This document shows, piece by piece, positions 8,592 to 17,897 of a DNA stretch of 64,000 nt (position 1 is its first letter; every line of letters begins with the position of its first letter). Location: positions 1-64,000 of the forward strand of contig NZ_FOQV01000016.1 in NCBI RefSeq assembly GCF_900113835.1. The letters run 5' to 3'. A model generated the notes under the pieces. It was given only the letters and a program-made list of their open reading frames with translations, did no database searches and had not been told where the DNA came from. Position numbers and translations under genes: made by a program. Origin of the DNA: Allobosea sp. OK403 (GTDB lineage: Bacteria; Pseudomonadota; Alphaproteobacteria; Rhizobiales; Beijerinckiaceae).

Positions 8592-10477
8592 CGTCCGCCC
8601 TCCGCTGCGAGCCGGGCGGCAGGCTCGGGCTGCCTCGTCCAGCGCTCGCGCAGCAGCAGCGAAGCGCCGACCAGCCCGCGCGGGAACAGGATGACGAGCA
8701 GCACGATCGAGAGCCCGAGCCCAAAGCGCCAATACATCGTCGCCTTCATCAATTGCTCGCTCAAGCCCGCATAGGCGAAGGCGCCGATGACCGGGCCCGC
8801 CACGGTCTGCACGCCGCCGAGCAGCACCATCAGCAGCGCATCGACCGAGCGCGGGATCGCCATATAGGTCGGGAAGACCGAGCCCTTGAAGAAGGCAAAG
8901 AGCGCGCCCGCAATGCCCGCAGCAAAGGCCGCGACCGCGAAGGCGACCCATTGGATGCGCATCACGTCGAGGCCGATGGCCTCGGCCCGCAGCGGGTTGT
9001 CGCGCCCGGCCCGCAAGGCGTAGCCGAGCGGTGAGAAGATCGTCAGGCGCAAGGCGAGGATCGAGAACACGCAGACGCCGAGCGTGAGATAGTAGAAGCC
9101 GGTTTTCGAAACGGCCCAGGCCGAGGGCCAGACACCAAGAATGCCGTTGTCGCCACCGGTCAGCTCGACCCATTGGAAGGCGGTGGCCCAGGCGATCTGC
9201 GCGAAGGCGAGCGTCAGCATGGCGAGATAGACGCCCGAGAGGCGCACGCAGAACCAGCCGAAGACGACGCCCGCAATCCCCGCCAGGAAGGGCGCGAAGA
9301 TCAAGGCGGGCTCCATCGAAGCGCCCAGCCATTTCACCGCCAGCGCCGCGCCATAGGCGCCGAGCCCGAAATAGGCGGCGTGGCCGAAGGAGGCCATGCC
9401 GCCCGGCCCCATCATGAAATGAAGCGAGGCGGCGAAGAGCGCGAAGATCACGAGTTCGGTCAGCGTCAGCAGGATATGGTCCGGCGCGACCAGCGGCGCG
9501 AGCACGAGCAGCAGGAGCGCGATCAGCCCGGCAAGCTTGGTCAGCTTGTCGGCCGGCAGCAGCAGCGGCTCGGCCGGACCATGGCCGCGCGCGCCGCCGA
9601 TCGGCGCCTTGCCCATCAAGCCATAGGGCTTGACCACCAGGACCACCGCCATCACCAGGAAGACCAGCACCAGCGTGATCTTGGGAAAGATCAGGATGCC
9701 GAAGGCGTGCAGGATGCCGATCAGCACGGCGGCGAGATAAGCCCCCGTCACGCTGCCCAGGCCACCGACGACCACGACCACGAAGACCTCCGAGATCATC
9801 GACAGGTCCATATGCAGGTTGACCGCCTCGCGCGGGAGCTGCAGCGCGCCGCCGAGCCCTGCCAGCATCGAGCCGAAGGCGAAGACCGAGGTGAAGAGCA
9901 GGCGCTGGTTGACGCCGAGCGCGCCGACCATCTCGCGGTCCTGCGTCGCAGCCCGCACCAACGTGCCCCAGCGCGTCTTCTGGAACAGAAGCCAGAGGAT
10001 GAGCAGCACGAGTGGCCCAACCGCGATCAGGAAGAGCTCATAGGTCGGGAAGCGATTGTCGAACAGGATGACGAAGCTCTTGAGGCCCGGCGCGCGCGGC
10101 CCGAGCTTGTCCTCCGGCCCCCAGGTCGCAAGCGTCAGATCCTGCAGCATCAGCACGACGCCGAAAGTGGCAAGCAATTGGAAGAGTTCCGGCGCCTGGT
10201 AGATCCGGCGCAGCACCAGGACCTCGATCACGACGCCGAGGAGCCCGACGAGCAGCGCCGCGAGCAGTACGCCGCCCCAGAAGCCAAGCGGCTCCGCCGC
10301 ACCGAAAGAACTCACCAGCGTCCAGGCGAGATAGGCGCCGAGCATATAGAGCGAGCCATGCGCGAAATTCACGATGCGCGTGACGCCGAAGATGATCGAC
10401 AGCCCCGACGCAACGAGAAAGAGCGAGGAGGCCGAGGCCAGCCCGTTCAGCGTCTGGGTAAGGATGAGGTCGATCAT
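8588..10477 (-). CDS. Natural LivH-LivM fusion permease of an ABC importer
   Basis: A 629-residue, highly hydrophobic protein. Residues about 1-300 match LivH (MIDLILTQTLNGLASASSLF at the start, VTRIVNFAHGSLYMLGAY). Residues about 320-610 match LivM (GGMASFGHAAYFGLGAY, YALRAGRDNPLRAEAIG). These are normally two genes; here one frame joins them with no stop, through a short GARGHGPAEPLLLPADK linker. The ATG at 10477 follows an AAGGTGG ribosome site, and the stop overlaps livG. About 16-18 membrane spans are expected. It forms the membrane channel for the substrate delivered by the binding protein upstream. Confidence 0.92.
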   Translation of the reverse strand: MIDLILTQTLNGLASASSLFLVASGLSIIFGVTRIVNFAHGSLYMLGAYLAWTLVSSFGAAEPLGFWGGVLLAALLVGLLGVVIEVLVLRRIYQAPELFQLLATFGVVLMLQDLTLATWGPEDKLGPRAPGLKSFVILFDNRFPTYELFLIAVGPLVLLILWLLFQKTRWGTLVRAATQDREMVGALGVNQRLLFTSVFAFGSMLAGLGGALQLPREAVNLHMDLSMISEVFVVVVVGGLGSVTGAYLAAVLIGILHAFGILIFPKITLVLVFLVMAVVLVVKPYGLMGKAPIGGARGHGPAEPLLLPADKLTKLAGLIALLLLVLAPLVAPDHILLTLTELVIFALFAASLHFMMGPGGMASFGHAAYFGLGAYGAALAVKWLGASMEPALIFAPFLAGIAGVVFGWFCVRLSGVYLAMLTLAFAQIAWATAFQWVELTGGDNGILGVWPSAWAVSKTGFYYLTLGVCVFSILALRLTIFSPLGYALRAGRDNPLRAEAIGLDVMRIQWVAFAVAAFAAGIAGALFAFFKGSVFPTYMAIPRSVDALLMVLLGGVQTVAGPVIGAFAYAGLSEQLMKATMYWRFGLGLSIVLLVILFPRGLVGASLLLRERWTRQPEPAARLAAEGGR

Positions 10478-10507
10478 GCTGAATCCACCTTGAGCCAAAG
10501 CTCCGCC

Positions 10508-10612
10508 GTCATCCCGGACGCAGCGAAGCGGAGATCCGAGATCCATCCTAGAGCTCCGGAGCCTTCCGATGGATCCCGGATCTGCGCCGCTACGCGGCTT
10601 GTCCGGGATGAC
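10508..10612. repeat. Palindromic intergenic element, long form (copy 2 of 3)
   Basis: This element begins GTCATCCCGGACGC and ends TTGTCCGGGATGAC, with the inner pair GATCCATCC and CGATGGATCC. It is organised like the copy at 5735-5850 and lies in the 168-base gap between the binding-protein gene and the fused permease gene. In that position it could lower expression of the downstream genes or stabilise the binding-protein message, as palindromic elements do in other importer operons. That role is inferred. Confidence 0.8.
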
Positions 10613-10645
10613 AGAGGTTCATGAGCCAGTTAACCAGAGGTCGCC

Positions 10646-11863
10646 TCACCCCGCCGGGCGCAGCGTCTTCACCTCGGCGTCGCTAGGCAGGTATTTCGCG
10701 CCGTCGGCATAGCGCCAATCGACCATCACACCCTTGCCGTCCTTGACCGCGGTCTTGCCGACAAAGGCGCCCAGCGTCGACTGGTGGTCGATGGCGCGGT
10801 ATTCGGCCTGGCCGAAGGCGGAGGGGAATTTCAGGCCTTTCATAGCATCGACCAGCTTCTCATTGTCGGTCGAGCCGGCCTTGGCGAGCCCGGCCGCAAT
10901 CGAGTTCATCGTATCGAAGCCGACCACCGAGCCGAGGCGCGGATAATCGTTGAACTTGGCCTTGTAGGCGTCACGGAACTTCACATGCTCCGGCGTCTGG
11001 ATGTCGGCATGGGGATAGCCGGTGACGATCCAGCCGACCGGCGCTTCGGCGCCGAGCGGATCGAGATATTCAGGCTCGCCGGTCAGCATCGAGACGACCG
11101 CCCTGCCCTCGAACAAGCCGCGGGTATTGCCCTGGCGAACGAAGTTCGAGAGATCGGCGCCGAAGGTGACGTTGAAGATCGCATCGGGCTTGGAGGCCTC
11201 CAGCGCCTGCACGGTCGCGCCCGCATCGATGCGGCCGAGCGCCGGGAATTGCTCGGCGACGAATTCGACATCGGGCTTGGCCTTCTTCAGCAGCTCCTTG
11301 AACCACTTCACGCCGGATTGGCCATATTCGTAGTTCGGCGCGACCAGCGCCCATTTCTTGGCCGGGAGCTTGGCGGCCTCCTCGACCAGCATCGCCGCCT
11401 GCATGTAGGTCGAGGGGCGCAGGCGGAAGGTGTAGCGGTTGCCCTTGGCCCAGACGACCGCATCCGAGAGCGGCTCGGAGGCGACATAGAGGCGCTTGTT
11501 CTGGGCGGCGAAGTCGGCGATGGCGAGCCCGACATTGGAGAGGAAGCCGCCCGAGAGCAGATCGACCTTCTCGGCGTTGATCAGGTCGCCGGCATGGCGC
11601 ACCGCATCTTCCGGCTTGCCGCCATCGTCGCGGAAGATCGTCTCGATCTTGCGCCCGAGCGCGCCGCCCGCCGCATTGATCTGCTCCAGCGCCAGCTCCC
11701 AGCCCTGGCGATAGGGCTTCAGGAAGGCGGGCTGGGCCGTGTAGCTGTTGATCTCGCCCACCTTGATGGGCCCTGCCCCTTGCGCCCGCACCAGGGCCGG
11801 CGCAGCGATCAAGGCAGCGCCGGCGGAGGCGCCGGCTAGAAGTGACCGACGGTCGATCGTCAT
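10646..11863 (-). CDS. ABC transporter substrate-binding protein (Tat-like signal)
   Basis: A 405-residue periplasmic binding protein of the LivK/type 1 fold. The N-terminus, MTIDRRSLLAGASAG then ALVRAQGA, has a twin-arginine-like motif and an Ala-x-Ala cleavage site near residue 28. The mature part starts PIKVGEINSYTAQPAFLKPY and contains GFDTMNSIAAGL near the C-terminus. The ATG at 11863 follows a GGGGAA ribosome site; the frame is open further upstream without supporting features. On the same strand TTGACA at 11993-11998 is a possible -35 box. It is the first gene of the importer operon. The ligand cannot be deduced, but the convergent oxidation operon makes a heterocyclic or aromatic compound plausible. 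Confidence 0.92.
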   Translation of the reverse strand: MTIDRRSLLAGASAGAALIAAPALVRAQGAGPIKVGEINSYTAQPAFLKPYRQGWELALEQINAAGGALGRKIETIFRDDGGKPEDAVRHAGDLINAEKVDLLSGGFLSNVGLAIADFAAQNKRLYVASEPLSDAVVWAKGNRYTFRLRPSTYMQAAMLVEEAAKLPAKKWALVAPNYEYGQSGVKWFKELLKKAKPDVEFVAEQFPALGRIDAGATVQALEASKPDAIFNVTFGADLSNFVRQGNTRGLFEGRAVVSMLTGEPEYLDPLGAEAPVGWIVTGYPHADIQTPEHVKFRDAYKAKFNDYPRLGSVVGFDTMNSIAAGLAKAGSTDNEKLVDAMKGLKFPSAFGQAEYRAIDHQSTLGAFVGKTAVKDGKGVMVDWRYADGAKYLPSDAEVKTLRPAG

Positions 11864-12082
11864 CGCTGTTCCCCGTTCTGGCCCGGTGGCGAAACGCCCC
11901 GATGCTCGTTGACAGATGTCGCATGCCGACGCCGCTGCGTCAGCCTGCATAATCATTTGTGTACTTATGAATTTGAAGAGCCCTAAATCGCTTGTCAACG
12001 CCTAAAAAACGTCAGCCTCTGCGCAAGCCGGAGGCAGGTTTCAAGGCGGCGCGCAGCCCCGGCAAGGCCTCCTCGCCGAGCC

Positions 12083-13825
<1,743 letters not shown>

Positions 13826-13982
13826 GGCGCTCTCATAGCAGCTTGCGCCCTGCTTGTGCCCGGTTTTTCCTGCCGGGCCGGCATGCCGGAACGAGGGCCA
13901 GAGCGCGCCAAACTGCCTCTTTAGCGCCCAGTCGGGCCAAATATGATAAAATGGCGCATTTATGGGCAGGAAGATTAAAATA

Positions 13983-14004
13983 GGGACAGCCATGCTGTCC
14001 CTTT
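13983..14004 (+). terminator. Hairpin with short T-run
   Basis: GGGACAGC, loop CAT, GCTGTCCC, then TTT forms an 8-bp perfect stem just before the promoter of the candidate small RNA. It may end stray rightward transcription or lie in the 5' leader of the leftward ABC exporter gene. Confidence 0.45.
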
Positions 14005-14007
14005 CCT

Positions 14008-14036
14008 CTTGTCCAGAACCAAAAGAAGTCCTATCT
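14008..14036 (+). promoter_or_regulatory. Candidate sigma-70 promoter of the small RNA
   Basis: CTTGTC at 14008-14013 and CTATCT at 14031-14036 are separated by exactly 17 bases. Each differs by one base from the alphaproteobacterial housekeeping consensus CTTGAC-N17-CTATAT. The expected transcription start is near 14043. Confidence 0.55.
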
Positions 14037-14042
14037 CTTGTG

Positions 14043-14124
14043 CACCGCAGCAGAGATGCTGTGTCGCCCTCCTTGGGCGTTTCCTCCCTAGACTTCGGGC
14101 TGCGCTTCGGCGTAGCCCTTTTTT
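14043..14124 (+). ncRNA. Candidate trans-acting small RNA, about 82 nt
   Basis: Three stem-loops follow a good promoter. Hairpin 1 (14046-14063) is CGCAGCA, GNRA-type loop GAGA, TGCTGTG. Hairpin 2 (14065-14079) is CGCCC, loop TCCTT, GGGCG. A single-stranded CCTCCC follows at 14083-14088. Hairpin 3 is a 9-bp terminator with a TTCG loop and six T. The CCTCC sequences can pair with Shine-Dalgarno sites, a hallmark of alphaproteobacterial regulatory RNAs such as the CcsR or alpha-r14 type. No convincing protein is encoded here. The RNA lies between an ABC exporter gene and tRNA-Gln. Assignment to a named family would need a covariance search. Confidence 0.62.
14097..14124 (+). terminator. Strong rho-independent terminator
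   Basis: GGGCTGCGC, loop TTCG, GCGTAGCCC, then TTTTTT forms a 9-bp stem with a stable UUCG tetraloop. No protein gene on this strand ends just before it, so it most likely ends the candidate small RNA. Confidence 0.85.
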
Positions 14125-14285
14125 CTTTTGGGGCTATGCGCAGCGCGTTCGGCTGCGCGAAGGCCACGATAATCCCAAAGACACGGTGCCTCGCGGCGGA
14201 TCGTCCACAAGCCTGCATTCTGCACTTGCCATCCGGGCTCGGTTTGATTAGACCCCGGCTCACCAACGCGAACGCACCGCGCCGT

Positions 14286-14359
14286 TGGGGGATCGTCTAA
14301 CGGTAGGACCCCAGACTCTGACTCTGGTTGTCTAGGTTCGAATCCTAGTCCCCCAGCCA
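14286..14359 (+). tRNA. tRNA-Gln (anticodon CUG), with encoded CCA
   Basis: A 74-base cloverleaf. The 7-bp acceptor stem TGGGGGA pairs with TCCCCCA, followed by discriminator G and a genomically encoded CCA at 14357-14359. The anticodon stem CCAGA/TCTGG encloses loop CTCTGAC, giving anticodon CTG for glutamine codon CAG. The T-loop is GGTTCGAATCC. It marks the left edge of a gene-poor accessory stretch; tRNA 3' ends are common integration sites, but no repeat of this 3' end or integrase gene was found in the window. Confidence 0.95.
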
Positions 14360-14468
14360 CTTCGCTAGTGGTTGATTTTAAAGAAAAACTTCAAATCGCC
14401 GCAACGGTCGGACGTCGTGCAGCATGCTGCCGCAGGCTATGGTGGCGCCCTCAATCAGGGCATCTTCA

Positions 14469-15125
14469 ATGCATCCCAACGATATCGCGGATTTTTGGTC
14501 AGAGTGCTCCGCGGCGGATCGGGTGCATCCTCGCGATAGAACCGCGTGGGATCGGCTCAGACTCGGCTTCAGCCCCAATGCCCTGCCTGCAGGGTTTGTA
14601 GGGCCGATTCTGAGTGCGCCCGTCGTTCTCTTGTTCTTGTCGCCGGGCTTGCACCAATCGGACGAAGCCGCATCTGATAACCCGGTTGAACAAGCTCGCT
14701 ACGTGCGCATTCGGGCCGGGCGCGAGCCGCTTCCCGATAAAGACTGGCCAGCGGGATACGCTTGGTTCCGCAAGCGGGTCGCGCCCTTCACAACCGATTA
14801 TGAGAATGCTCGGCATCGGATCGCCGTTCTAAATATCGGAGGATACAAGTCGGTGGACTTCACCGACCACGGCGCGCTCACCGCGCTCCCGTCATCCCGG
14901 TTTGCGGTGACTTGGGCTCAGGACGTGTTGTTTCCGCAGGCAGAGCGCGGGGAACGCGTTGTCGTCTGCCTGCGGGCCTCCAAATGGTGGGGCCTCACGC
15001 CGGGGCAGAGATATGCCGGCAAGTTGTTCGCGCCTATGGTGAACCGCGCCGGTGACATCTCGCGGGACCAAGGCAGCGGCCCTACGAGATCAGAGATTGA
15101 AGAAGCTGTGCTAGCAGCCCTGTGA
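14469..15125 (+). CDS. Hypothetical protein, weak resemblance to uracil-DNA glycosylase fold
   Basis: A 218-residue protein, 110 bases after tRNA-Gln. The ATG at 14469 (MHPNDIADFW) follows an AGGG at suitable distance; an earlier in-frame start at 14424 is less likely. Two segments look like the fold of uracil-DNA glycosylase-like proteins: a hydrophobic strand ending VVLLFLSPGL near residue 57 and VLNIGGYKS near residue 130. KWWGL follows near residue 180. These similarities are weak and the function is not established. Codon use looks less biased than in the flanking core genes, consistent with an accessory gene. Confidence 0.6.
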   Translation: MHPNDIADFWSECSAADRVHPRDRTAWDRLRLGFSPNALPAGFVGPILSAPVVLLFLSPGLHQSDEAASDNPVEQARYVRIRAGREPLPDKDWPAGYAWFRKRVAPFTTDYENARHRIAVLNIGGYKSVDFTDHGALTALPSSRFAVTWAQDVLFPQAERGERVVVCLRASKWWGLTPGQRYAGKLFAPMVNRAGDISRDQGSGPTRSEIEEAVLAAL

Positions 15126-15188
15126 TCGCTGATGCCGACCGCCTTGTCAGCCATGGCTATGTGCGCGGCCGGCAGCCGTGGCGAAGGG

Positions 15189-15851
15189 TTATGACCATTG
15201 ATTCTTAAGTCGTTGCTCGACGATGCTGAACGTCTTAAACGCCAGTCTAGCTTTCGTTGTGGAGACGCGATCGCGCTGTTTGCCGAGAGCTTTATCGATT
15301 TCCGCTCTCGTTATGGCAGATTCAGCGCCAACAATTATCTCCCGCAATAATAGGTCTGAGTCAAAATTGACGAAACATCGCCCCTGTTTGTCGGGGTCTT
15401 TCAATTTTGCAAATAATCTATATTCGCGTTCATATTGCCAATGACGGAATTTCGTTTTTACCAGCGCGCGCATCATTTCATGGGCTTCATCACTTTCTGC
15501 ATCTATTGCAGCAAGCATAGAGTCATCCCATGCGAGACGTTGTCTTTGATAGCACACCTTTTCGAGCAGGTGATCCGGAACGTCAAACCCCAGGCAAAGG
15601 CCGGCATGTCGATCAGCATAATGGCTCCATTGAACTGGATTATGCCAATTGGCACTGAAGCATAAAATGCCTCCGAATTTAGCTAGGCCCGATTTTACGT
15701 TTGACCATGCCGCCCTCTCTGCTGGGGTTTTTGTCGCATAACCCAGAAGTTCGAACGGATCATTTAACCTATCAAGGCGCGAAAGCTTCAATCGTCTCAG
15801 CCGAATTGCTTGAAGGCCAAACTTTCGATTTATGAAGTGGTAAACTCTCAT
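15189..15851 (-). CDS. DUF2971 family protein
   Basis: A 220-residue protein. It shows the layout I associate with DUF2971: an early LSRLDRLNDPFELLG segment near residues 23-37, CFSANWHNPVQWSHYAD near residues 64-80, GLCLGFDV, and a later WQYEREYRLF near residue 137. DUF2971 proteins occur in accessory and defence-rich regions and their biochemical role is unknown. The gene has clearly lower GC and more AT-ending codons than its surroundings, a sign of horizontal transfer. It is transcribed alone, convergent with the preceding hypothetical gene. It uses ATG at 15851 and TAA. Confidence 0.75.
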   Translation of the reverse strand: MRVYHFINRKFGLQAIRLRRLKLSRLDRLNDPFELLGYATKTPAERAAWSNVKSGLAKFGGILCFSANWHNPVQWSHYADRHAGLCLGFDVPDHLLEKVCYQRQRLAWDDSMLAAIDAESDEAHEMMRALVKTKFRHWQYEREYRLFAKLKDPDKQGRCFVNFDSDLLLREIIVGAESAITRAEIDKALGKQRDRVSTTKARLAFKTFSIVEQRLKNQWS

Positions 15852-16385
15852 CAGATTCGAGCGCTACCGTGGTTCCCTGTCGCTCAAGTTTCGATTGTAG
15901 GCAGCATCTACGTCAAGGCGGAAACGCGAAATGCCCGCCGATCTGCACCGGCGGGCCTCTTGTCGTAAGTCGCCCTGGGCTCGGGCGACTATGTTCGGGC
16001 GGCCTGCCGCAAAGCGGTTGAAGCATATGCCAAATCCCGTTTCGGCGCGAGATGTCGTGCCTACAGGCTTTGCGCGGCACTAATCCTTGACGGGCGGATA
16101 CATCCTGACTAGATTTTGACTGTCGCGTGACGGCCGGCGGAAACGCCAATCGACACCCGCGTAAGAGTTTCCAGAGGGGTCGAGCGAACACGCGGCACAC
16201 CGGCAACGGTGGCGTCGAGAACGCGCGCGCGGACCAAACTGGCCGCAACCGGACGTAGTAAGGCGGGATACAACGCCAAGGCGTCCGCGGGGCATAAAAC
16301 CGAGTTGGGCTGACATCAGGAGCCGGTGATCAACCGGCCACGCGAGGCATCCGTGTCCGCGGCACGTTCTGAGAGACCTCCGTCC
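15852..16385. other. Intergenic stretch without a supported gene
   Basis: Apart from the hairpin repeat at 15933-15990 I see no convincing gene here. Short open frames on the minus strand are rich in Arg, Ser and Pro and one runs through the hairpin, so they look like chance frames. Confidence 0.5.
15933..15990. repeat. Double-hairpin repeat, copy 1
   Basis: Stem GCCCGCCG, loop ATCTGCAC, CGGCGGGC (15933-15956) is followed by CTCTTGTCGTA. A second stem AGTCGCCC, loop TGGGCTC, GGGCGACT follows at 15968-15990. The same two-hairpin unit recurs at 17261-17319, and the first hairpin also at 16720-16747. Confidence 0.85.
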
Positions 16386-16694
16386 ATGATGAAGACGCCA
16401 AGTCGCGGTCGAGTTGCAGGTCCACCGGGTAAGGTTCCGAAATCTAGGAAGCCGGCTGTTCCTCGCGTCTCGAATCCTAACCTCGCTCTATCCAGCATCA
16501 TCAATACGCTCCGCAACAACCGCGGTGCCGGCGATGCATACAGCAGGGGGTCGCTGCATATTAACGACCAGCAAAGCGGGCAAGAAGTCCGTCTCGAATG
16601 GGAGAGCGGTATCCCCGAACGTTGGTGGCAGGGGCTGTATCGCGTAATTTCCGTTCAGATCAAAGCGAGCATCAAGGGGCGGATTAGTCTCTGA
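16386..16694 (+). CDS. Possible small basic protein (uncertain)
   Basis: An open frame of 102 residues from ATG 16386, preceded by GAGAG at acceptable distance. Its N-terminal half is rich in Lys, Arg and Pro (MMKTPSRGRVAGPPGK), and its C-terminal half looks more like ordinary protein (SGQEVRLEWES, ERWWQGLYRV). A hairpin of the repeat family starts 26 bases after the stop, as another copy does after the lipoprotein gene, which mildly supports a real transcript end. There is no recognisable family. It could be a chance frame. Confidence 0.3.
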   Translation: MMKTPSRGRVAGPPGKVPKSRKPAVPRVSNPNLALSSIINTLRNNRGAGDAYSRGSLHINDQQSGQEVRLEWESGIPERWWQGLYRVISVQIKASIKGRISL

Positions 16695-16719
16695 TACTGG
16701 GTTACCTGAGGATGTCATG

Positions 16720-16747
16720 AGGCCCGCCGATCTACACCGGCGGGCCT
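16720..16747. repeat. Hairpin repeat, copy 2 (first hairpin only)
   Basis: A 10-bp perfect stem, AGGCCCGCCG with CGGCGGGCCT and loop ATCTACAC. The loop differs by one base from the other copies and the second hairpin is not conserved here. It probably acts as a transcript end. Confidence 0.8.
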
Positions 16748-16849
16748 CATGTCGGAAATCTCCTTGGGCGCGCTCTCGACAACCGGATTCAGGCCGATCT
16801 ACACCTGTGGCGTGCACCGCAAATGGTGTTGGCTGGCTTGGGGTCTATC

Positions 16850-17254
16850 GTGAAGTCGATGGGATTGATTGCTGCGGCGGCTGTCGGCGCGGCATTGGGC
16901 GGTTGCGTGTCGACAACTGAGGTAATGGACAAGCTGATGGCGTCGCAAGAACCGCCATCGCCGGCGATCCGAAAGGCGATCGTCAATGCGGCCCGCGACT
17001 ATCTTGCTGATCCATATTCGATCCGCGACGTTGAGATTTCGAGCGTGATGGTGGCCGGCAACACCGGGCTTCATGTCGTTTGCGTGAAGTTCAACGCGAA
17101 GAACCGAGTCGGCGGATACACGGGGCGCACGGCGACGGCCGTGCGCTTGCAAGGGCTCCAGCCCGTTGGCGCGACCGAAAACGCACCGGGCTGCGTAGAG
17201 CCTCGGCTGAAGTATTATCCGTTCCCGGAGTCGGACGTGCTGCGCAAGCTTTAA
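16850..17254 (+). CDS. Small putative lipoprotein
   Basis: About 134 residues from GTG 16850, which follows GGGG at seven bases; ATG at 16859 is an alternative. The N-terminus MGLIAAAAVGAALGGCVS is a lipoprotein signal with lipobox LGGC, so the mature protein would be anchored through that cysteine. The mature part contains ARDYLADPYSIRDVEISS and two further cysteines. Function is unknown. Similar short lipoproteins with a DPYSIRDAEI-like motif are frequent in Hyphomicrobiales. A repeat-family hairpin starts seven bases after the stop and is probably its terminator. Confidence 0.7.
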   Translation: MKSMGLIAAAAVGAALGGCVSTTEVMDKLMASQEPPSPAIRKAIVNAARDYLADPYSIRDVEISSVMVAGNTGLHVVCVKFNAKNRVGGYTGRTATAVRLQGLQPVGATENAPGCVEPRLKYYPFPESDVLRKL

Positions 17255-17260
17255 TGCGAA

Positions 17261-17319
17261 AGGCCCGCCGATCTGCACCGGCGGGCCTCTTGTCGTAAAT
17301 TGCCCTGGGCTTAGGCAAT
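17261..17319. repeat. Double-hairpin repeat, copy 3
   Basis: The first hairpin (17261-17288) has the same 8-bp core and loop as copy 1. The second (17299-17319) is ATTGCC with GGCAAT. Compared with copy 1 at least two pairs changed together (G-C to A-T and C-G to T-A), so pairing has been kept. It lies between converging genes, 7 bases from one stop and 4 from the other, which suits a bidirectional terminator. Confidence 0.85.
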
Positions 17320-17322
17320 ATG

Positions 17323-17586
17323 CTAGCCGTCGATGAATCGGGCGCCGTCGCTCTCAACCACGTAGGCGTAATCCGAGCATCGGAAGATCGTAGTCATCAT
17401 CTCCACGTTAGGATCGGAGCCGATCCGAGCTTTGAACGACAGATTGTTCCCATCAGACTGAATAACGTCGATGCCGCCAACTCGCTCAACGATAGCGAAA
17501 CTGCCCGGCAGGTCTTCGACCTGCACAAGGTGCCGTTCCGTGGCGTCCGCCTCCTCCAAGTCTAGGCGAATGCATTTGCCATCCAT
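17323..17586 (-). CDS. Small hypothetical protein
   Basis: An 87-residue acidic protein from ATG 17586, which overlaps the stop of the preceding small gene (TGATG). It begins MDGKCIRLDLEEADATERH and ends VESDGARFIDG. No motif, signal or membrane segment is seen. It would be the last gene of a run starting with vapB. Coupled overlap and normal composition favour a real gene; the function is unknown. Confidence 0.55.
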   Translation of the reverse strand: MDGKCIRLDLEEADATERHLVQVEDLPGSFAIVERVGGIDVIQSDGNNLSFKARIGSDPNVEMMTTIFRCSDYAYVVESDGARFIDG

Positions 17587-17897
17587 CACGCAGCTTCCCT
17601 TTTTTCCTCATAAAGTTGCCCGTTGACCTGCACCTCGGCGAAGCGGCTGGGCTCGATCACGCCTTGATAGAGATACCAAATCTTCGCCTTCGCCTTTCCC
17701 CCGCCGGTCTCGATCATGATATTCAGCCAGTCGGGCCGCAAGCGCTTCCGAGCCCACGGGAGCCAGAGCCGCAAAGAGCGGTCATTGGACAGGATCACAA
17801 CCTTGATCCGCACGGCCCGCTTGTTGGGATATCGCGCTCCTACAGGCGGCAAGCGCCCAAGGCCTTTCGGCGCGGACCTCGCCGGTGATCGCCACAT
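17586..17897 (-). CDS. Small basic hypothetical protein
   Basis: Up to 103 residues from ATG 17897, directly after the vapC stop. The first 30 residues (MWRSPARSAPKGLGR) look like read-through of another frame, so the true start may be GTG 17813 (VRIKVVILSNDRSLRLW), giving 75 residues. The core is basic and aromatic (WLPWARKRLRPDW, IWYLYQGVI). The stop overlaps the next small gene. There is no recognised family, and the position behind vapBC makes co-transcription likely. Confidence 0.45.
   Translation of the reverse strand: MWRSPARSAPKGLGRLPPVGARYPNKRAVRIKVVILSNDRSLRLWLPWARKRLRPDWLNIMIETGGGKAKAKIWYLYQGVIEPSRFAEVQVNGQLYEEKREAA

Noticed and set aside
9173..10624. Long open frame on the plus strand opposite the permease gene (483 codons)
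   Set aside because: It is the complement of the LivH-LivM fusion, extremely rich in Gln, His, Glu and Arg, without a family match; a GC-driven shadow.
13826..14266. Long N-terminal extension of the ABC exporter frame
   Set aside because: It would run across the small-RNA terminator and promoter; ATG 13825 gives the usual family length.
16470..16490. Sequence CTCGAATCCTAACC resembling a tRNA T-arm, considered as an attachment-site copy of tRNA-Gln
   Set aside because: The acceptor-stem part does not match the tRNA-Gln 3' end, so it is not an att repeat.
16488..16817. Minus-strand open frame of 109 codons
   Set aside because: It runs straight through the hairpin repeat at 16720-16747 and lacks protein-like composition.
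15933..17319. Repeated hairpins considered as a CRISPR-like array
   Set aside because: The copies are hundreds of bases apart with genes between them, not regularly spaced; no cas genes are present.
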